From Klebsiella michiganensis (GTDB lineage: Bacteria > Pseudomonadota > Gammaproteobacteria > Enterobacterales > Enterobacteriaceae), in NCBI RefSeq assembly GCF_002925905.1, contig NZ_PRDB01000005.1:62001-126000 (forward strand): 64,000 nt of DNA, read 5' to 3'. The position numbers and the translations under genes were made by a program. Positions 1-7,444 of this stretch are shown here, piece by piece. Below the pieces are notes generated by a model. That model was given only the letters and a program-made list of their open reading frames with translations. It made no database searches and was not told where the DNA came from. Numbering within the stretch: position 1 is the stretch's first letter; each line of letters starts with the position of its first letter.

Positions 1-61
1 CAACGACTTTAAGTTTTGGCCCACCCGCGCGCGGTTGTACCAGGTCACCGACTGAAAACAT
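1..61 (-). CDS. YodC-like DUF2158 protein, N-terminal part
   Basis: Only the first 20 codons lie in the window; the gene runs off the left edge. The start codon is ATG at 61-59, preceded by a strong ribosome site (AGGAGA, 6-7 bases upstream). The visible protein reads MFSVGDLVQPRAGGPKLKVV. The pattern of a short beta strand followed by 'GGPK(L/M)xV' is that of the small DUF2158/YodC family, whose members are about 60-70 residues and of unknown function. It is transcribed in the same direction as ygaV-ygaP upstream. Family assignment rests on 20 residues only. Confidence 0.6.
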   Translation of the reverse strand, partial: MFSVGDLVQPRAGGPKLKVV

Positions 62-152
62 ACTGCTTCTCCTGTGTGCTGATGAATCTTTTCGCTGACA
101 TAACCATAGCTCAGCAAAAGCGTTACCAACAGTCTCTCAAAAGAGGTAGAGG

Positions 153-674
153 CTAGCGACGGTTCCAGGGCATCAAAGCCAAAAGACGCGCCATACCGCA
201 AAACCCGGTAATACCGGCAAAGATTAAGCCGGCGCCGACGAAGGCGCTAAGCAGAAAAAAGCCGCTGCTGAAAGCGTAACCTAAAGCGACGCCAAGCAAA
301 ATCAGGGCGCCGGCGGCGATCTGTACCTGACGCATAAGCGGCAGCGGCTGTGATTTATCCTCTTTCACCGGCAGACCGGCCGCTTTCCACGCCTGAATTC
401 CGCCAGCCAGCAGCTTTACCTGCGCCGGTGCGGCGGCCTGCGCCAGACGGGCTGCGTTATTTTGGGTGCGCGATCCCGCCTGACAGTGAAAAATAATCGT
501 CTCTTCGGGACTGGCGTGCAGCGCTGCGCCATTCGTCAGCGTCGCCAGCGGCACGAGCTCCGCCCCGGGAATATGCTCGCGGGCGTATTCATCGGCATCG
601 CGGATATCGATCAGCCGGCCGCCCCGGGCGACGAGCGCCTGGGCTTCGGCAGGCGAAAGAGTGGCAATAGGCAT
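153..674 (-). CDS. ygaP: YgaP-type membrane-anchored rhodanese
   Basis: 173 residues, the same size as E. coli YgaP. Residues about 5-105 form a single rhodanese domain whose active-site loop reads CQAGSR, with the cysteine that carries persulfide. Residues about 115-160 form two hydrophobic helices (DUF2892-type tail) anchoring it in the inner membrane. Rhodaneses of this type move sulfane sulfur from thiosulfate or persulfides to acceptors. The gene starts 9 bases after the end of ygaV and has a good ribosome site, so the two form one operon, as in E. coli, where YgaV controls ygaP. Nothing in the sequence looks damaged. Confidence 0.93.
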   Translation of the reverse strand: MPIATLSPAEAQALVARGGRLIDIRDADEYAREHIPGAELVPLATLTNGAALHASPEETIIFHCQAGSRTQNNAARLAQAAAPAQVKLLAGGIQAWKAAGLPVKEDKSQPLPLMRQVQIAAGALILLGVALGYAFSSGFFLLSAFVGAGLIFAGITGFCGMARLLALMPWNRR

Positions 675-683
675 AAAGGCTCC

Positions 684-983
684 TTAAGGACAATAGATTG
701 ACTTCAGCACGGCGACGATTTGCTGAACCGCTGGCCGGGTAATGAAGTAGTGAATGCGCTGCGCCTGACGTTCGCAGCCGATCAGGCCTTCATCACGCAT
801 CCGCGCCAGATGCTGGGAAGTTGCGGAGGGGCTCAGCTCGGTTATCCGCGCCAGTTCGCCGGCGCTGGTGCCCGGCGCATCGCATAGCATGCACAGAATC
901 AATAGCCTGCTGGGATGGCTCATGGCTTTCAGCAGCGCGGCGGCTTCGCCGGCGCTGGCCTGTAGCTGTTCGGGTGTATTCAT
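684..983 (-). CDS. ygaV: ArsR-family transcriptional repressor YgaV
   Basis: 99 residues, a complete winged helix-turn-helix of the ArsR/SmtB family. The recognition helix region reads SPSATSQHLARMRDEGLIG. It has cysteines in the alpha-3 region (LCMLCDAPG) and another near residue 76 (IGCERQ), consistent with the sulfide/redox-sensing branch (BigR/SqrR/YgaV), in which paired cysteines form the switch. This is known for the family, not shown here. It is the first gene of the ygaV-ygaP unit, and an AT-rich palindromic stretch directly upstream is a likely autoregulatory operator. Confidence 0.92.
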   Translation of the reverse strand: MNTPEQLQASAGEAAALLKAMSHPSRLLILCMLCDAPGTSAGELARITELSPSATSQHLARMRDEGLIGCERQAQRIHYFITRPAVQQIVAVLKSIYCP

Positions 984-987
984 TTAT

Positions 988-1026
988 TTTAGTCTTTTCT
1001 AAATTTAGTAAATTCTAAAATAAAAA
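988..1026. promoter_or_regulatory. Probable ygaV operator/promoter
   Basis: Directly upstream of the ygaV start is a very AT-rich run with overlapping inverted repeats built from TTTAG/CTAAA and TTAGAATTTACTAAATT (minus strand). Its composition contrasts sharply with the GC-rich neighbours. ArsR-type repressors usually bind such palindromes over their own promoter, so this is the probable YgaV site. Assignment is by position and symmetry only. Confidence 0.5.
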
Positions 1027-1165
1027 AGCGTATTACGCCAGCAATGGCTGCCGCTGTGGCTAAACAGCGTGGCCAAAACCAGGACGATTCTTGAGCGCCG
1101 GGTTAAGCGTAACTTAAGCCAGGGTGGCGATAATGACGGAAATATGACTGTCGCGAGCTACCGCC

Positions 1166-1762
1166 ATGAACGTACTGGAAACCCTTAATCAAAGCGCCTT
1201 TTTAGCGCTGAACGCATCGCCCGGCACGCCGGAGGCGATCCTGGCATTGGCGCGTTTTTCAGCGAGCGGGATCATCTTTGTGGTTCCGGCCATTCTGCTC
1301 TGGCTGTGGTTTTCCGGCGGGCGGCAGGGTCATCGGCAGGCGCTGTTTTGTACCTTGAGTATTCTGATCGCGCTGGGATTGGGATCGATCTGCGGAATGC
1401 TGCTGTTTCATCCGCGGCCGTTTATGATCCCGCTTGGCCATACCTGGATAAATCATCCGGCGGATAACTCTTTCCCGAGCGACCACGGCACGGTGATGTT
1501 TAGCGCCGCGTTTGCACTGCTCTCGCTGCGCTCACGCGCCGCGGGGCTCTTTCTGCTGCTGGCGGCGCTGCCTGTTGCCTGGTCGCGGATCTTTCTTGGG
1601 GTTCACTTTCCGCTGGACATGGTGGGGGCGGCGTTGGTTTCAGCCTGCGGCGTCTGCGTCGCGAAGCTTATCTGGTCGGGCATTGGGCACCGCTTAACCT
1701 CCCTGTGTGAAGCGATAAGCAGACGCCTGTTCGCCTGGCTACCGCCGCGCTTCACGCCCTGA
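1166..1762 (+). CDS. PAP2-family undecaprenyl-pyrophosphate phosphatase (YbjG-like)
   Basis: 198 residues, the length of E. coli YbjG, with five or six hydrophobic helices. Three phosphatase motifs are visible: an HPRPF segment near residue 87 (motif 1, without the usual leading lysine), PSDHGTVMFS near 108-117 (motif 2) and SRIFLGVHFPLD near 140-151 (motif 3, with the nucleophilic histidine). Enzymes of this type remove a phosphate from undecaprenyl pyrophosphate on the periplasmic side to recycle the carrier lipid for wall synthesis. It is a single gene, divergent from ygaV and convergent with the AcoR-like regulator, whose stop lies 14 bases beyond. Sequence elsewhere differs from YbjG, so it could be a paralogue. 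Confidence 0.85.
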   Translation: MNVLETLNQSAFLALNASPGTPEAILALARFSASGIIFVVPAILLWLWFSGGRQGHRQALFCTLSILIALGLGSICGMLLFHPRPFMIPLGHTWINHPADNSFPSDHGTVMFSAAFALLSLRSRAAGLFLLLAALPVAWSRIFLGVHFPLDMVGAALVSACGVCVAKLIWSGIGHRLTSLCEAISRRLFAWLPPRFTP

Positions 1763-1775
1763 GCGAATCAGAAGG

Positions 1776-3563
1776 CTATGCGCTATGGCTTCCGCGACGG
1801 GCCGCACGGCGATACAGCGTACTGCGCGCGACGCCTAACGCCTGCGCGGCCTTACTGATGTTGCCGTTATAGCTTGCCAGCGTGTCGGCAATCAGCTGCG
1901 CATCGTGCTGCTGAAGCCCGCGCAGCGGGCGGGCGGCGGGCGGGCTTCGATACTCCTGGGGCAAATCATCTATCCCCAGCGTTTCACCCTCTTCGGCGAG
2001 GGCCAGCAGTACCCTCAACACACTTTGCAGCTGGCGGACGTTGCCCGGCCAGGGATGAGACGTCAGGTGTTGCACAACTTCCGGGGCCAGCGCGATGCGA
2101 CGCTTTTCTCCGCCCAGCTCGCGCCACAATCGTTGGATAAACCCGGACAGTTCAGGCCATTCGCGCAGGGGCGGCAGCGTTAAAGCAAACTCACGCAGGC
2201 GGTAGAGCAGGTCTTCGCGGAAGGTCCCTTCCGCGACGCGCTGCGCCAGATTGCGGTGGGTGGCGCAAATCACCGCGAAATTAACCGGCGAGCTCTGGCT
2301 GGCGCCAAGCGGCGTGACCTCTTTCTCCTGTAAGATCCTCAGCAGCCGGGTCTGAAGCGTTAACGGCATATCGCCAATCTCATCAAGAAACAGTACGCCG
2401 CCGTCGGCTTCGCGAATCTTGCCGATGTAGCCGTTTTTATTTGCGCCGGTAAACGCCCCGGGCTGGTAGCCAAACAGCTCGGATTCAATCAGTGATTCCG
2501 GCAGCGCGGCGCAGTTGATGGCGACGAATTTGCCGCCGCTCCAGCGGCTGTGCCGGTGCAGGGTACGGCTGACGTACTCTTTGCCGCAGCCGGTTTCGCC
2601 TTCGATACACAACCCAATCCCGGCGTTAAGCAGGCGCAGCAGCTTTTCGCCTTCGCGCTGGCTGGAGAAAGGCAGCTCGAGGGTGGGGCGCGCGGTCACC
2701 GCCACGCCAGCGGTCACGGGAGCGCGTAGACGGTAATAGTAGTTTCGATCTCCGGCGACGAGCGGCAGCGGTACGCTGACGGCGGTTTGCCGCAGCTGCG
2801 GAAAAAGCTGCTGGAACGTGAGGTGGCCGAACCGATCTGCGTTAAGTGAGAACTCGCGCATCGCCAGCCGGTTAGCCGCCATCAGCACATTGTCGGTAAA
2901 GACCAGCAGACATTCGTCGACGCCGTCGAGCTTTTCCAGCTGAGGATGCAGGCTCATCAGCCACTGTTGCGGATGCAGACTCTGTTTAACCCACAGATAT
3001 TCTATCTGCTTCGCGGCGCCTTTTACCCACGCCAGCGTGCGGGCGTGCGGGTAGCGGGCCGGGCCGGAGATATCCAGCACCCCGGCTATTTTGCCATCGG
3101 GACTTTGCAGCGGCACGGCGGCGCAATAAAGACCCTGGTTACTGGTCAGAAAATGCTGGCGGCCATCGATTTCGCAGCTGTCGTCAATCGCCAGCGCGGT
3201 GCCAATGGCGTTGGTTCCGCGTCCGCTTTCGCTCCACAGGTTGCCCGGCGCTAAAGCGAAGCGCTGCGCTTTCTGCATGGCGTGCGTATCGCCAAAGGTT
3301 TGCAGAACCAGACCGCTGGCGTCAGAGAGAACCACGACGGATTGCAGAGCGTTGACTTTGCGGGATAGCTCATTAACGACCGGCTGGGCCAGCGTTTGCA
3401 GGCGGCTGTGTCTGGCGAGCCTGTCGGCCAGTTCGCTGGCGTGCAGGCGAGGGAAGTCATCCGTGGCGGGGTCAAGGCCATAGCGCTGGCTACGGCACCA
3501 GGAGTCGCTGAGCAGCGGGTTCGCTTCGATCTCTGGCGTCAGGGCAAACGGATTTCCTGGCAC
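1776..3563 (-). CDS. AcoR-type sigma-54-dependent activator
   Basis: 595 residues. The N-terminal ~300 residues contain a GAF-type sensory region. The central AAA+ domain has a Walker A-like GETGCGKE, the sigma-54 contact loop GAFTGA (in FGYQPGAFTGANKNG) and the Walker B FLDEIGD. The C-terminus is a Fis-type helix-turn-helix (NISKAAQALGVARSTLYRR). This is the AcoR architecture (activator of acetoin catabolism), but the neighbouring target is an aldehyde dehydrogenase rather than an aco operon. The start is GTG at 3563-3561, chosen because AGGTG stands 4-5 bases upstream. The gene is divergent from the dehydrogenase, with a 250-bp shared control region holding dyad sites and a sigma-54 promoter, so it very likely activates that gene. 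Confidence 0.88.
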   Translation of the reverse strand: MPGNPFALTPEIEANPLLSDSWCRSQRYGLDPATDDFPRLHASELADRLARHSRLQTLAQPVVNELSRKVNALQSVVVLSDASGLVLQTFGDTHAMQKAQRFALAPGNLWSESGRGTNAIGTALAIDDSCEIDGRQHFLTSNQGLYCAAVPLQSPDGKIAGVLDISGPARYPHARTLAWVKGAAKQIEYLWVKQSLHPQQWLMSLHPQLEKLDGVDECLLVFTDNVLMAANRLAMREFSLNADRFGHLTFQQLFPQLRQTAVSVPLPLVAGDRNYYYRLRAPVTAGVAVTARPTLELPFSSQREGEKLLRLLNAGIGLCIEGETGCGKEYVSRTLHRHSRWSGGKFVAINCAALPESLIESELFGYQPGAFTGANKNGYIGKIREADGGVLFLDEIGDMPLTLQTRLLRILQEKEVTPLGASQSSPVNFAVICATHRNLAQRVAEGTFREDLLYRLREFALTLPPLREWPELSGFIQRLWRELGGEKRRIALAPEVVQHLTSHPWPGNVRQLQSVLRVLLALAEEGETLGIDDLPQEYRSPPAARPLRGLQQHDAQLIADTLASYNGNISKAAQALGVARSTLYRRAARRGSHSA

Positions 3564-3586
3564 GGGACACCTCGTCGTTTAATTTG

Positions 3587-3660
3587 TGTTGCAATATTGT
3601 AGCTATATGGTTTTCGTGGTGTTGCGATTTGCGACACATAAGAGATATTCTGTGCGACAA
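3587..3660. promoter_or_regulatory. Upstream activating sites for the AcoR-like regulator
   Basis: A near-perfect dyad TGTTGCGATTTGCGACA lies at 3620-3636. Half-site look-alikes occur on both sides: TGTTGC at 3587-3592 and TGCGACA at 3652-3658. They sit about 65-130 bases upstream of the sigma-54 promoter, the usual distance for enhancer sites of AAA+ activators, and between the regulator and its presumed target. Binding is inferred. Confidence 0.6.
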
Positions 3661-3719
3661 AAAGTGACGTGACCTATCTAATTTATTGAAAATTAATTTC
3701 TTTTTTAAAATATAAAAAA

Positions 3720-3736
3720 TGGCATAACCCCTGCAA
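3720..3736 (+). promoter_or_regulatory. Sigma-54 (-24/-12) promoter of the aldehyde dehydrogenase gene
   Basis: The sequence TGGCATAACCCCTGCAA matches the RpoN consensus TGGCAC-N5-TTGCA. The invariant GG (3721-3722) and GC (3733-3734) are exactly 12 bases apart. It points toward the dehydrogenase and lies about 80 bases before its start codon. Confidence 0.8.
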
Positions 3737-3813
3737 TAGACGAGAGACGCAGCGAGCCGCCGTACAAAACTAATATGCCGCTGCGCCTCAACCCTACATG
3801 AAGGAGATTCGCG

Positions 3814-5334
3814 ATGCGTTATGCTCATCCTGGCACACCGGGCGCTTTGGTTTCACTGAAGTCAGCCTACGGTAACTTTATTGACGGTAAATTTGTTGAA
3901 CCCATCGGTGGCGAATTCTTTATGAATACCTCCCCGGTCGACGGTAGCAACATCGGGCAGTTTCCGCGTTCTGATGCCAAAGATATCGACTTCGCCCTTG
4001 ATGCGGCGCACCGGGCCGCCGACGCCTGGGGCAAAACGTCGGCTCAGCACCGCGCTAATCTGCTGCTGCAGGTTGCCGACCGTATTGAGGCCAACCTGGA
4101 ATATCTGGCGGTAGCGGAGAGCTGGGATAACGGTAAGCCGATCCGCGAAACCCTCAACGCCGACCTGCCGCTGGCGGTCGATCACTTCCGCTATTTCGCC
4201 GGCTGCCTGCGCGCGCAGGAGGGAAGCACGGCGGAGATTGATGAAACGACGGTGGCTTATCACTTCCATGAGCCTCTCGGCGTGGTCGGACAAATTATTC
4301 CGTGGAACTTCCCGCTGCTGATGGCCGCCTGGAAGCTCGCTCCGGCGCTGGCTGCGGGCAACTGCGTGGTGCTGAAACCGGCAGAGCAGACGCCGCTCAG
4401 CATTACATTGCTGCTGGAGATTATTGGCGATCTGTTCCCTGCGGGCGTCCTTAATGTGGTTCAGGGATTTGGTAAAGAGGCGGGCGAAGCGCTGGCAACC
4501 AGTAAACGCATCGCCAAAATCGCCTTTACCGGCTCAACGCCGGTAGGCCGCCATATCATGGCCTGCGCGGCGGAAAACATTATCCCCTGTACCGTTGAGC
4601 TGGGCGGTAAATCGCCGAACATCTACTTTGCCGACGTGATGGAAGGCGAAGAAGAGTATATCGAGAAGGCGGTTGAAGGCCTGGTTCTGGGCTTCTTTAA
4701 TCAGGGTGAGGTCTGCACCTGCCCGTCCCGCGCGCTGATTCAGGAGTCTATTTACGAGCCCTTTATGGTGCGGGTCATGGAGAAGGTGGCGCAAATTCGC
4801 CGCGGCGACCCCTTTGATACCGATACGATGATCGGCGCGCAGGCGTCGCGTCAGCAGTTCGATAAGATCCTTTCCTATATTAAGATCGCTCGCGATGAAG
4901 GCGGAAAGATCCTGACCGGCGGCGAACGCGCCAGCATCTCTGCCGAACTGGATAACGGTTTCTATATTCAGCCGACGCTGATTCAGGGCCGCAACGATAT
5001 GCGCAGCTTCCAGGAGGAGATCTTTGGCCCGGTTATCGGCGTCACCACCTTTAAAGATGAAGCCGAGGCGCTGGCTATTGCAAACCAAACCCAGTTTGGC
5101 CTTGGGGCCGGGGTGTGGACGCGGGATACCAACCTGGCTTATCGCATGGGGCGCGGCATTAAGGCCGGTCGGGTGTGGACCAACTGCTATCACATCTACC
5201 CTGCGCACGCCGCGTTCGGCGGTTACAAACAGTCCGGCGTAGGGCGCGAAACCCATAAGATGGCGCTCAATGCCTATCAGCAGACGAAGAACCTGCTGGT
5301 GAGCTACGGTACCGCGCCGCTGGGCCTGTTCTGA
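3814..5334 (+). CDS. aldB: NAD(P)-dependent aldehyde dehydrogenase (AldB/ExaC type)
   Basis: 506 residues, close to E. coli AldB (512). Family signatures are the cofactor/substrate segment [18 protein letters not shown], the general-base motif VELGGKSPN and the nucleophile motif [10 protein letters not shown] with its catalytic cysteine. It oxidises aldehydes such as acetaldehyde to the acid in the cytoplasm. AAGGAG precedes the ATG at an ideal distance. It is transcribed alone from a sigma-54 promoter and ends at a clear hairpin terminator. E. coli aldB is instead described as sigma-S dependent, so control by a linked AcoR-like activator is a real difference. The exact substrate cannot be told from sequence. 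Confidence 0.88.
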   Translation: MRYAHPGTPGALVSLKSAYGNFIDGKFVEPIGGEFFMNTSPVDGSNIGQFPRSDAKDIDFALDAAHRAADAWGKTSAQHRANLLLQVADRIEANLEYLAVAESWDNGKPIRETLNADLPLAVDHFRYFAGCLRAQEGSTAEIDETTVAYHFHEPLGVVGQIIPWNFPLLMAAWKLAPALAAGNCVVLKPAEQTPLSITLLLEIIGDLFPAGVLNVVQGFGKEAGEALATSKRIAKIAFTGSTPVGRHIMACAAENIIPCTVELGGKSPNIYFADVMEGEEEYIEKAVEGLVLGFFNQGEVCTCPSRALIQESIYEPFMVRVMEKVAQIRRGDPFDTDTMIGAQASRQQFDKILSYIKIARDEGGKILTGGERASISAELDNGFYIQPTLIQGRNDMRSFQEEIFGPVIGVTTFKDEAEALAIANQTQFGLGAGVWTRDTNLAYRMGRGIKAGRVWTNCYHIYPAHAAFGGYKQSGVGRETHKMALNAYQQTKNLLVSYGTAPLGLF

Positions 5335-5363
5335 TCGTCCCTGTCAGCTATTTATTTTAGGAT

Positions 5364-5399
5364 AACCCGCAATCTTCAGCATCGATTGCGGGTTTATTA
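5364..5399 (+). terminator. Rho-independent terminator after aldB
   Basis: The inverted repeat AACCCGCAATC / GATTGCGGGTT (5364-5374 and 5384-5394) has a 9-base loop and is followed by a T-rich run (TATTATT). It begins about 30 bases after the aldB stop. Confidence 0.85.
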
Positions 5400-5999
5400 T
5401 TCCACAAAGAAAGTGTTGTTATTCATCTTTCCTCCCCGGCTTTCAGATGAAATACACTTGTCATCAATATCTCCTGCTTATAATGACTCGCGTGATTATT
5501 GTTTATTCGATAACGAAAATAAGATAAAAGCCAACCTAAGATTTATCCTAATATTCTGTAAACACCCAGTCCGCTCACAGAATTATTGCCGAAAAATCGC
5601 GGTGAAATTAGGGGTGATTGTTAAATTACGCCGCCTGATGTTGCTTTTTGATGTTATTGCATCGTGATTTTTGGTTGCATTAATTAACAATGCGCATAAT
5701 GTTTTTAATATTATCTTTATATGTAAAATAAAACAGCATTTCATTAACATAACAAAATATTGCGATTTGTAATCGGTAGGGATAGTATTTATTTGTTACC
5801 TTAATAAAGGGTTTGTGGAATTTCGCCGAAGAACTTCTTTTTATCAAAATAGCCAATTAAGCAGCTTATTTTTGCTGCCTGATGTCCTGCGGACGGAACG
5901 CGAATATTATTAACATGGAGGATCTGCACGCAGATTTGCCCGGGGCTTAATCCCTCGCGCGCAATCTGTCGAAAATATAAGTTAGAGATGAGATGAATA
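5400..5999. other. AT-rich leader region of the fimbrial operon
   Basis: About 600 bases without a convincing gene. Base composition is strongly AT-rich compared with both sides, typical of H-NS-silenced fimbrial promoters. Open frames here (for example 5386-5667) have no start context and low-complexity products. I looked for inverted repeats that could flank a phase-variable invertible segment and saw none. No recombinase gene lies nearby. The promoter was not localised. Confidence 0.5.
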
Positions 6000-6596
6000 A
6001 TGAAAACGCAATTTCGTATTATGGCAATGTTTGTCGGTGCTCTGGTGTCCGCTAGCGCATTATCCTCGCCTTCACAACCCGCCAGATCGGCAATGACCGT
6101 TAACCCCGGTTCTAATGCGGGCACGCAGGGGACGGGTGGGCAGGTAGAATTTACCGGATCGATTACCGATTCCTCCTGTAATGTTGATAGCACCAGCGCA
6201 AATCAGAGCGTCGATCTGGGGAAATGGGCGAGCAGCTATTTTACCGGCGCAGGTTCTGAAACGACCAAAACCGCCTTCCATATCAAAGTGAAAGATTGTC
6301 CTTCTACCGTTACCACCGTCTCGGTGCTGTTTGACGGTACCCGCGATACCAACAATAGCGATCTGCTGGCGATTAACGGTACCGCAAGTGGGGTAGCGAT
6401 AAAGCTGTATGAAGATGATAAGTCGACGCCGGTTGATCTCGGCGCCGTCTCACGGGGCCACAGCGTTACCGCTGGCGCGAGCGGCGCGGCAACGGGTACC
6501 GCCGATCTGGAATTCTTTGCTGACTATGTCTCAACCAGCGCGGTTTCCGCCGGTTCTGCCAACGGTACGGCCAACTTCAATATGGTTTACAACTAA
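6000..6596 (+). CDS. Major fimbrial subunit (pilin)
   Basis: 198 residues. It starts with a secretion signal (about residues 1-23, MKTQFRIMAMFVGALVSASA) followed by a proline/serine linker and a pilin fold. The two conserved cysteines are at SSCNVDS and VKDCPST. The C-terminus ends ANFNMVYN, the penultimate-aromatic donor/chaperone-recognition strand of chaperone-usher pilins. It is the first gene of a four-gene operon and is followed by an RNA hairpin before the chaperone gene, which usually keeps pilin message in excess. The ribosome site is weak (GAGATGAG). It belongs to the type 1-like FimA group; I do not recognise a named fimbria. Confidence 0.85.
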   Translation: MKTQFRIMAMFVGALVSASALSSPSQPARSAMTVNPGSNAGTQGTGGQVEFTGSITDSSCNVDSTSANQSVDLGKWASSYFTGAGSETTKTAFHIKVKDCPSTVTTVSVLFDGTRDTNNSDLLAINGTASGVAIKLYEDDKSTPVDLGAVSRGHSVTAGASGAATGTADLEFFADYVSTSAVSAGSANGTANFNMVYN

Positions 6597-6640
6597 TACC
6601 CTGGAAGCGGGTAAAGCTGCGGTTATTCATGGCTTCCCAC

Positions 6641-6669
6641 GCCGGGTAAGCCGCCAGCCGCCGCCCGGC
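6641..6669 (+). other. Hairpin between pilin and chaperone genes
   Basis: GCCGGG at 6641-6646 pairs with CCCGGC at 6664-6669 in a GC-rich stretch just after the pilin stop. No T-run follows, so it is more likely a 3' stabilising structure or partial attenuator than a full terminator. It would favour pilin over downstream products. Confidence 0.45.
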
Positions 6670-6756
6670 TGAAATAGGGTCGGCATAATTAATGAAGATT
6701 ATTTATCAGCTTCAGGCAGTGATACCCGCTTTTATTATTCCCGGACGGTAGTCATT

Positions 6757-7416
6757 ATGAAACGAACGATCGCCGCGATAGCCTTTTTATTGCTATCAAC
6801 TGCGGCACAGGCCGGTATTGTCATGGGAGGAACCCGTGTTGTTTATCAGGAAGGGAAACGTGAAGCCGCAATATCGGTCACCAACGCTGATACTCATTCA
6901 CCTTATCTGGTGCAATCGTGGGTGGAAAACTATGCGGAAAACAATAAAAGCCGGGTGCCTTTTATTGTGACGCCGCCGCTTTTCCGTCTCGATCCTGAAC
7001 AGCAGAACGTATTGCGTATTAACTATATTGGTGGAACGCTGCCCACCGATCGCGAATCCGTTTTTTGGCTCAATGTGAAAAGTATTGCACCAACGAAACA
7101 AGATGAAGTGAACAAGCTTCAGGTCAATATTAAATCAAAGTTTAAGATCTTCTATCGCCCGAATGGTCTGGCGGGCGAGCCTGACGATGCATGGCGCAAG
7201 CTGACGTTTAACATTGAAGGTTCCAGGCTGGTTGCCCAAAACCCGACGCCCTATTTTGTCTCCTTTTTTGTTATTTCGGTTGGCGCTACAGATATTCCGC
7301 AACCCGGCATGATTGGCCCCTTTGATCATAAAGCGTGGCCGATTACTCATTCCGGGGTAGTTAAATGGCGCGCCATTAATGACTTCGGTGGTATTACGGA
7401 TTACGCACAACAGTAA
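6757..7416 (+). CDS. Periplasmic fimbrial chaperone
   Basis: 219 residues with a clear signal peptide (MKRTIAAIAFLLLSTAAQA). The mature part has PapD/FimC-family marks: GGTRVVYQEGKREAAISVTN at the start of domain 1, TPPLFRLDPEQQNVLRI (the conserved basic/hydrophobic G1 region) and KIFYRPNGL leading into domain 2. It captures pilin subunits after Sec export and donates a strand until the usher takes them. The usher gene follows after 28 bases, so they are co-transcribed. Confidence 0.92.
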   Translation: MKRTIAAIAFLLLSTAAQAGIVMGGTRVVYQEGKREAAISVTNADTHSPYLVQSWVENYAENNKSRVPFIVTPPLFRLDPEQQNVLRINYIGGTLPTDRESVFWLNVKSIAPTKQDEVNKLQVNIKSKFKIFYRPNGLAGEPDDAWRKLTFNIEGSRLVAQNPTPYFVSFFVISVGATDIPQPGMIGPFDHKAWPITHSGVVKWRAINDFGGITDYAQQ

Positions 7417-7444
7417 TTAATTTGCTTCGCCTGGTCAGGATATT

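Noticed and set aside
5386..5667. 93-codon open frame after aldB
   Set aside because: It starts inside the aldB terminator stem, has no ribosome site and lies in AT-rich fimbrial leader DNA.
5400..5999. Phase-variable invertible promoter for the fimbriae
   Set aside because: No pair of inverted repeats and no recombinase gene could be found.
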